Below are positions 43,001 through 49,975 of a DNA stretch of 60,275 bases, in pieces. The number at the start of each line of letters is the position of its first letter. Position 1 is the stretch's first letter. Made by a program: the position numbers and the translations under genes. Source of the DNA: Lingula anatina (taxonomy: Eukaryota; Brachiopoda; Lingulata; Lingulida; Lingulidae); assembly GCF_001039355.2 (NCBI RefSeq), contig NW_019775769.1:138508-198782 (forward strand), given 5' to 3'. A model generated the notes under the pieces. The model was not told where the DNA came from, searched no databases, and worked only from the letters and a program-made list of their open reading frames with translations.

Positions 43001-46000
43001 AAATAGACGTGGGCGTATCCTGGGGCTTTGGCGACCTCTTTGGTATTGCATTTACTGCGCCGTTAGAAATAAGGTAGGTTTTTCCCCCAAACTCTCACTC
43101 CTTTGTTCCTGTTCTGTAGGCAAACTACTTTTGGTTACATATATTTGTAAGAGTGGACCAACAAATGCTCTTCAAGCGTCAGCAGGCCCGATGTACATGT
43201 GACAGGAGCTTCGCGAAGCGAGGATCTAATTGAATTAAATATATTTTACATATTCATGAACGGGTATATTCGTAATTGTGACATAACCAAGAATAGAATG
43301 TATTATGAGATTAAATACCGACAATATATTATTATGCGAACGAAATAAAATTGTTCGCTTCTGTAGGCCGTTACGAATACATTGTACAAACTGTTGTTTT
43401 TTTTATTTTCATAGCCTTAAACCTGAACTTAATCTTCACTTCGATTTTGAGAATGTGTTGGGTGCTCTTGCAACAGGACATTTTAGTATCACAGGCGGCT
43501 TGAAACTCGTCCTTGCTAAGAAGAAAGCAGTTAGCCTGAGTGTTGTGGCAATGGGAAGAACATGGTGGTACGTGTGTCCATCTTTAACAAGTATATTTGT
43601 ATGTAGCGGCCTACTATCAACCACTCTGGATCTTTGTGGCCTCAAACTGTCTGTGCAAACATTTCAATTTTTTTAAATATTGTCAATATGCGTTTTTTGC
43701 TTATATTTTCTAAAACTACACCTTGATCAGGCAGTCTGGCTTTTATTCTGAAGCCGTGTTCTGTGGAAACGGTTGTCTAAAAATATACCAGGTAAAGAAG
43801 GTACGAATATGCTGCATAATGTAACATTTATGTCTCCTCCATCTCAGTGTACCACAAACTTTTATAGTCCCATTCATAGCAAGAAAGAAGGCAACAAGGA
43901 ATATTGATTGTTCGTTATTTGGCCAAACAAGGCCGCTTTTATTATATAACCCCTCTATCCTAATCGTTTTAACAATAATAACAATGTAGCAAATTGTTGC
44001 CTGTATTAAATGTTATGGCCTTAGGGATAAAAATTATATATCAAATATTCAATAAGACTCATTATCCTAAAAATTATGATGCGACGAGTCAGCAAAAGTA
44101 ATTATTTACCAACAATTTTGCACAAATTTCATTTGTGGGGTTGCAAAGAGCCTTCTTTTAGTATTCCTTTTTAACGTTTTAGGGAACACGCGTTTAACCA
44201 CAATACGTTTAATAAGCCCATACCTTTAGCAAAAGACAAAACCATTGTAAACAAGAGAGTCATGGTTTGCTTGGCACAGAGAAATGGAAGTCGGCGTAAA
44301 CGGAGCACGAAGCCATGTTCAGTAAGGTAATTCTACCGTTTAATTGTACAACGTCAATGATTACTTTTTGATTTCAAGGTAAAATACCTTTATACATGTA
44401 TAACAACTAATGGTACGCTTAATGGAATAGATCCACATTAATATCGTGCTTACAATCGATTTCGAAGACAATAATACCATGTTTTAACTATTTCAGCAAT
44501 GAGTACAAGAAAGGGGGTGAGATAAACGGGCATTTGCAAAGCAAGTTTTCTGTGCTGCGCGACTTGGTGAAAACCGTTACAAGGAAAGGTATATCATATG
44601 GAAATACGAATTAAATTAAATTTTACAATAATAAAAACTCCGGGGTTCAAAGAGCCAGTTTCGACGTAGAAAAGGTGTTACTTAGCCAAAAGATTGACGT
44701 GGCCTATAGACATACCGTGCAGGAGCCATTTTCATTTTACTCTGTATACATGTACGTGTGATAACTTATTTAACATGAATTCAGTTTGTGTTATACTTAT
44801 AAATGCTCATCTAATTCGCCTCTATGCATTTGTAATTTCTCTTCATTTAATTCATTTTCTTATTGTGCGCTGATTTCCATTAACAGTCTTACATGTAATT
44901 AGTATTTCATGATGAATATTGCAAATTGCTGTTTTTCTTCTTTCCATCTCTAGTACTTGCAAGTAAACTCAAGTAAGGAGAGTAATGAATTTGTTTTATT
45001 CAATATTAGATTTAGAGGTGATAGGAAGTGCCGATAACGGTAACACAGCTGTTCTGAGACTCAGTGGAGCCAGACAGGCGGATATTCGTTTACTCAAGAA
45101 CTGGACATCATGTGGAGAAAATTTCTGTGATTCCAAAATACTCCATTTCGATACTATAGCTATAAGGATACCAGAGGATACGGTAAAGAATGGTAATAAT
45201 GTCTACACCGACAATGCAGGTGAGAAGAACATGCCTAATGTTGTCAAACTTAGATAATATTATATTGGTTACCCCCATTGGTATTTTTATCAAATTGCGT
45301 CTTTCTTTGAGGTTGAAAGATGACAAGGATATATTAAAACAGACGTATGTACCCCAAAACAACTAAGTTTACATTACATTTCCTAACATTTTAATGTAAG
45401 ACCGGTATATAATAGTAAGTGCCTTCTACTGAAAACATTTCAATAGATTGCACTGTTCACAGATAAGCATCGGGGACCAAACGTGTCAAGCAGTATGTTC
45501 AACCATAAATATACGTGCTTTCAGCTTTGGTACACATGTATAAGATCTAAATCGGTCATGGGGAAAGTTTGGCGCGTTTCATTTGCTGAAAACAGTTCAA
45601 GGTTTTTATACATACATGTATAATTGCATATATTTAGCATGTTCAGACTATGGTCCTCCTGATATGAACTCCAATATTGCCATTTTTGTTCGTTTAGTAA
45701 TGAACAGCTGAAACGCGCTGGCGTTCAAATAACTACCACATGTTGGATCCGTAATGCTGCTTAAAGTTTGTGCTTTGATTTTTAAATTTTTAAATCCACG
45801 TATTTTAAAAATTGTGTAGATTCATCAGGGACCGTTCAACCTGCACAAAACATACCTGTATTAATCTACAAAAACTGGGGTAATCAGGCAATTGCTTGTT
45901 GTTATTTTTCACCACATGGTAAACGTTATGATAACAAAGTTTTAAGGTTTTCATCGTTTGAAATTAATGTTTATTTTTCTAATGGGCAAGTTTTAGATAT

Positions 46001-49000
46001 ACCATATGCTATACTGCATGTTTTCCTAGTGAATTCCATTACGCATCTTTTGTTGTTTTTATTTAAAGGCGATCCTGCGCTACCCGAAGCAGCTGAAAAC
46101 GCTTTGCGCGTTTTCATTCTCCCAGTGGGCCAGGGGGATGCCACAGTTATCCAGTGTCCAATAAGTGGACGTAGTGCTGGGGACATCATATTTATAGACA
46201 TGGGGTCCATGTCTTCAAAATCCATAGGATTCTGGACAGCTGCAAAAGTCACTCGCTTTTTAGGAAATCATTTGAAAAAACTTAATCGCGTCTACATAAC
46301 ACACACAGATTTAGACCACGTGAACATGCTCCAGCCTGTCCTTAACGCGAACGGATTGTGGGCGAAAATAAAATCTAATGTGACGTTAATTATACCACAA
46401 AATGCTGCTAATTGGGTAGCCGATTTCTTTGATGAAAGAAATGTGAGAATAATACAGCCTTGCCTCTGGGAAGATTGTAATAGAGGAACGTATAGCCCAA
46501 ATATATGCTCAGGTAATGCGCAGATACACATACTTTCATCTGGCCAAGGTTCTTCCAGCAATGACGGAGGTCTGGTTCTGCGTTTGACATACAAAACCAA
46601 GAGTATGCTATTTCCTGGAGATCTGAGTTCTGTGAGCGAAGACTTTCTCCATTCGGGTAAAATAGCAGCAACTGTATACAAATTGGCACACCATGGTGCT
46701 GCAAGTTCACGCTTGAACAGTGACTCCTTTTTGCAAGCTGTTAGTCCGTCAGTTGTCGTAACTACTGGCGACCCTTGGTATCATCCTTCCTACCGACACC
46801 CTCGTTGTGACGTTTTGGAGAGAGTTAAGGGGTATTTACGAAACAAGGACCCCAAAATAGACTTTTTCTCACAAATGACGTATTCTTGCGGTGGAAATAG
46901 TAAAGGCGAACGTAAAGAAATAAGTGCGGATGGCTTTCCCATATTTACTTCGACACCAACAAACACATCTTTGAACCTAATACAAATTGACTTAAAGACA
47001 GGAAATATCCGTGTTAATAGTTTCATACGTGATATTGTGACACCTAATGGAAAGAGAGTCCGGCGTGGTAGTGCTGCTCAGACGAATAAGAAAAGTCCTC
47101 CACGTAAGATAAATGCTGTAGTGCTATGTCTGATAATTAATGTAAAGTCTATCCTTAAATGACTGTATGTGGAGGGATCGACAGTTTTGTTAACATAATT
47201 TATTGCCTTTTTGACCTAATTATGCCATTATATAGTAGGTAAAGTAGGCTTAAAAGGTTTGTTAAAAACCAAAATCGCACGAGGGCTTTTAGCAGTTGGA
47301 AATGGGACTTTATTGCATTTTGTGTTCTTTGTCCTTTAAATGTAACAATCCAATGTACTGTTTTAGAATATGTACTCAGAGACGAATGTGAAACAACGAA
47401 ATCGTCACAGAATGTCAACGACCTTTCCTTGGAAGCAGTCTGCATGCCAATGAAGACAAGAATTACTCGAGATAGTGACCGATTCGAAAGGTAAAACAAT
47501 TTACTAAAATCTTTTTTCCTGCATTTCAAAAATATTTTTCAGCAAATTGATAAATTATTGAAAAATTAACATGCATGAAACAGAAACATGTAACTCTTAA
47601 TCAATATGCATTGTAAAAACCACGGCATTGTAAAAACTCTGAGGCATAGATCCATTTAGTAATCAATTTGCTTACAGTCTGGTGCAGTACACGTACGGAG
47701 ATGTAATGTTTGAAAACCGCGAGCGTCTTGACACCTGGTGTGGCAACCCAGGAAGACCCTGCACTGACTGTCTAGAGATATCTGATGACAATTGGAGCAG
47801 CTGTGCAGACAGGATGATGGCGCCTAAAATGGTGTTTCTGATTCGGCGCTTAGCTGCATTGGTTTACCAGACATGGCCAGATGATGATTCTGATACAACA
47901 GGTACAGGATAAATAATATGCATACAATTCTAGAATAACAATGTCTTAAATTAGATGATTATTATGGTCATGACGACGATCTCCTTTTCACGTAAGGACT
48001 TGAGTGAGACCCAGTTAGATGATATGACAAAAATAATGTTTACTTTTTAATGTGCTTCGTGTTGTACTGAACACTTTTTATATTAAACATTTTTTTAGAT
48101 TGCCGTCATAATTAATTATTGCAAACTTCCTGCTGTATTGTACATTTCGATCTTTTCATCTGTGGTAAGAACAAGCTAGATACAGAATAAAAGACACATG
48201 TTGCTACTGGGATATGAACACCATCTACTCAGTATATGTTAACATATACATTCTGATTCGTGCTTTAGTCATATCATTTCATAAGGTGTCACACTTTCTT
48301 TGCAGGGGCAGGTGTTCAGTGGCTCAAGGTACTAGAGGCATGGGACGAACCGACATCTTCTCACCCACAGGGTCAGCATGGAAACAGGTCGCTTCATTAT
48401 GAAGGGAGGTAAGGCGCTTAACTTATTCCAAATGGCAATGACCATACGCCAGTTATCCACTTAATAGTCATATCCTACAATTGAGAAACATTTCATTCCA
48501 GGGCAGCAGAACTTACTATAACAAAACCAAACCCGACAAAAATTCAGGAATTAGCTCGGCTTGCAAGTTGCGCAGGATTTGACCATGTGCGTCAAGAAAA
48601 TGACAGAATAAAAGTGTGCGTTTTGCCTCAAGAGGGTGACTTTGGTGAGATCGTTTCACTGCTGAAGGCACAACTGCGTGTGGTGAATGCACCACCTATA
48701 GATGAACATCAGTATGCCATCCCGGAGGAACTTGACGGAGAGCCCAGAATACCAAAACTGTTTGATGGCTGGAATAGAAGCCAGCTTATTTCTGAACACT
48801 TCAAAATACAGGACTTCCTGTGTCCACATAAACAGCGGCAGTATTTTCGGTATTTCCGCCTCGAAGAGAAAGTAGTGGAATGTCTTGAACAAGTTATAAC
48901 TGACCTCAAAGAAGAGATAATTGTGGTAAAAGGCTACAGCGTTAGATCCGTGAATCTGATAAACATTGATAATAGACACCAAAATGAAAAACATAGGTAC

Positions 49001-49918
49001 CAGATGGGGCAAGCTGTGTATATATCACTGACGCAAGGATCTAAGAAAACCATGAAAGAACTAGCACAGCAGGTTGTCAGGTCTTGCCTTCCATTAGTCA
49101 CATTTGATCAACTCAGTCTTAATATTGGAATGCATTCTGATGGCGTATACATAGACATACACCCCTCAAATACATCACAGAGTGGTACACCATTGTACAT
49201 GTGGACTGGGAGCGGAAAATGGAAGCAGAGAGACATCGATGACATGGACGCGTTTGCCGATCAGATTCAAAGAGGTAAAATGGATTTTAACAGGTCTGTT
49301 ACTCTTTTCGCACTCCTATAGTTCAGTGGCGTCACGGTCGAGGATATGCATGTTTTTTTAACACGTCACGTGATAATTAATGACAATTTAAATGGAAAAT
49401 CGAATATTTGAAACTCAAGATAAAGCAATTAAAACTTTTTTAACGCCGGAACGACTCCTGTTTTAACAGTTTAAAAACTACAATAACATTTACTTCTGGA
49501 ATTACAAAACTAATTTTTTCCTCTTACAGGTGGCCCTATTATTGTCCCAAGGCGACCAGATCGTGCGTGCAAGACTCCGACTTTTGGAGAAGACATGTTT
49601 TATGTTTCTGTACAGTTGGATTCTAGGAGGTTTGTGCAGTGTTACTTGTAATTCTAGTTACATAAACGCTGCCTTTTTCAAGTCGATCGAGATGAACCAA
49701 TTTAGGAATGAAAGTGTGCTCAAACAAAAAAAGTATCTAGCGGGTTTAATGTAAGGTATCTACAAGGGCCATGAACTTAGAAACATTTGACTACGGCTTG
49801 AAAGCTTATGATTTACCTCCCGTGTAATCGAACATCGTAATAGATCCAGGGAATTTTACTTCCAAACAACTAACTTTGACACTTCACTTCCTTTACAGAG
49901 ACGACATATGTCTCTGAA

Positions 49919-49975
<57 letters not shown>

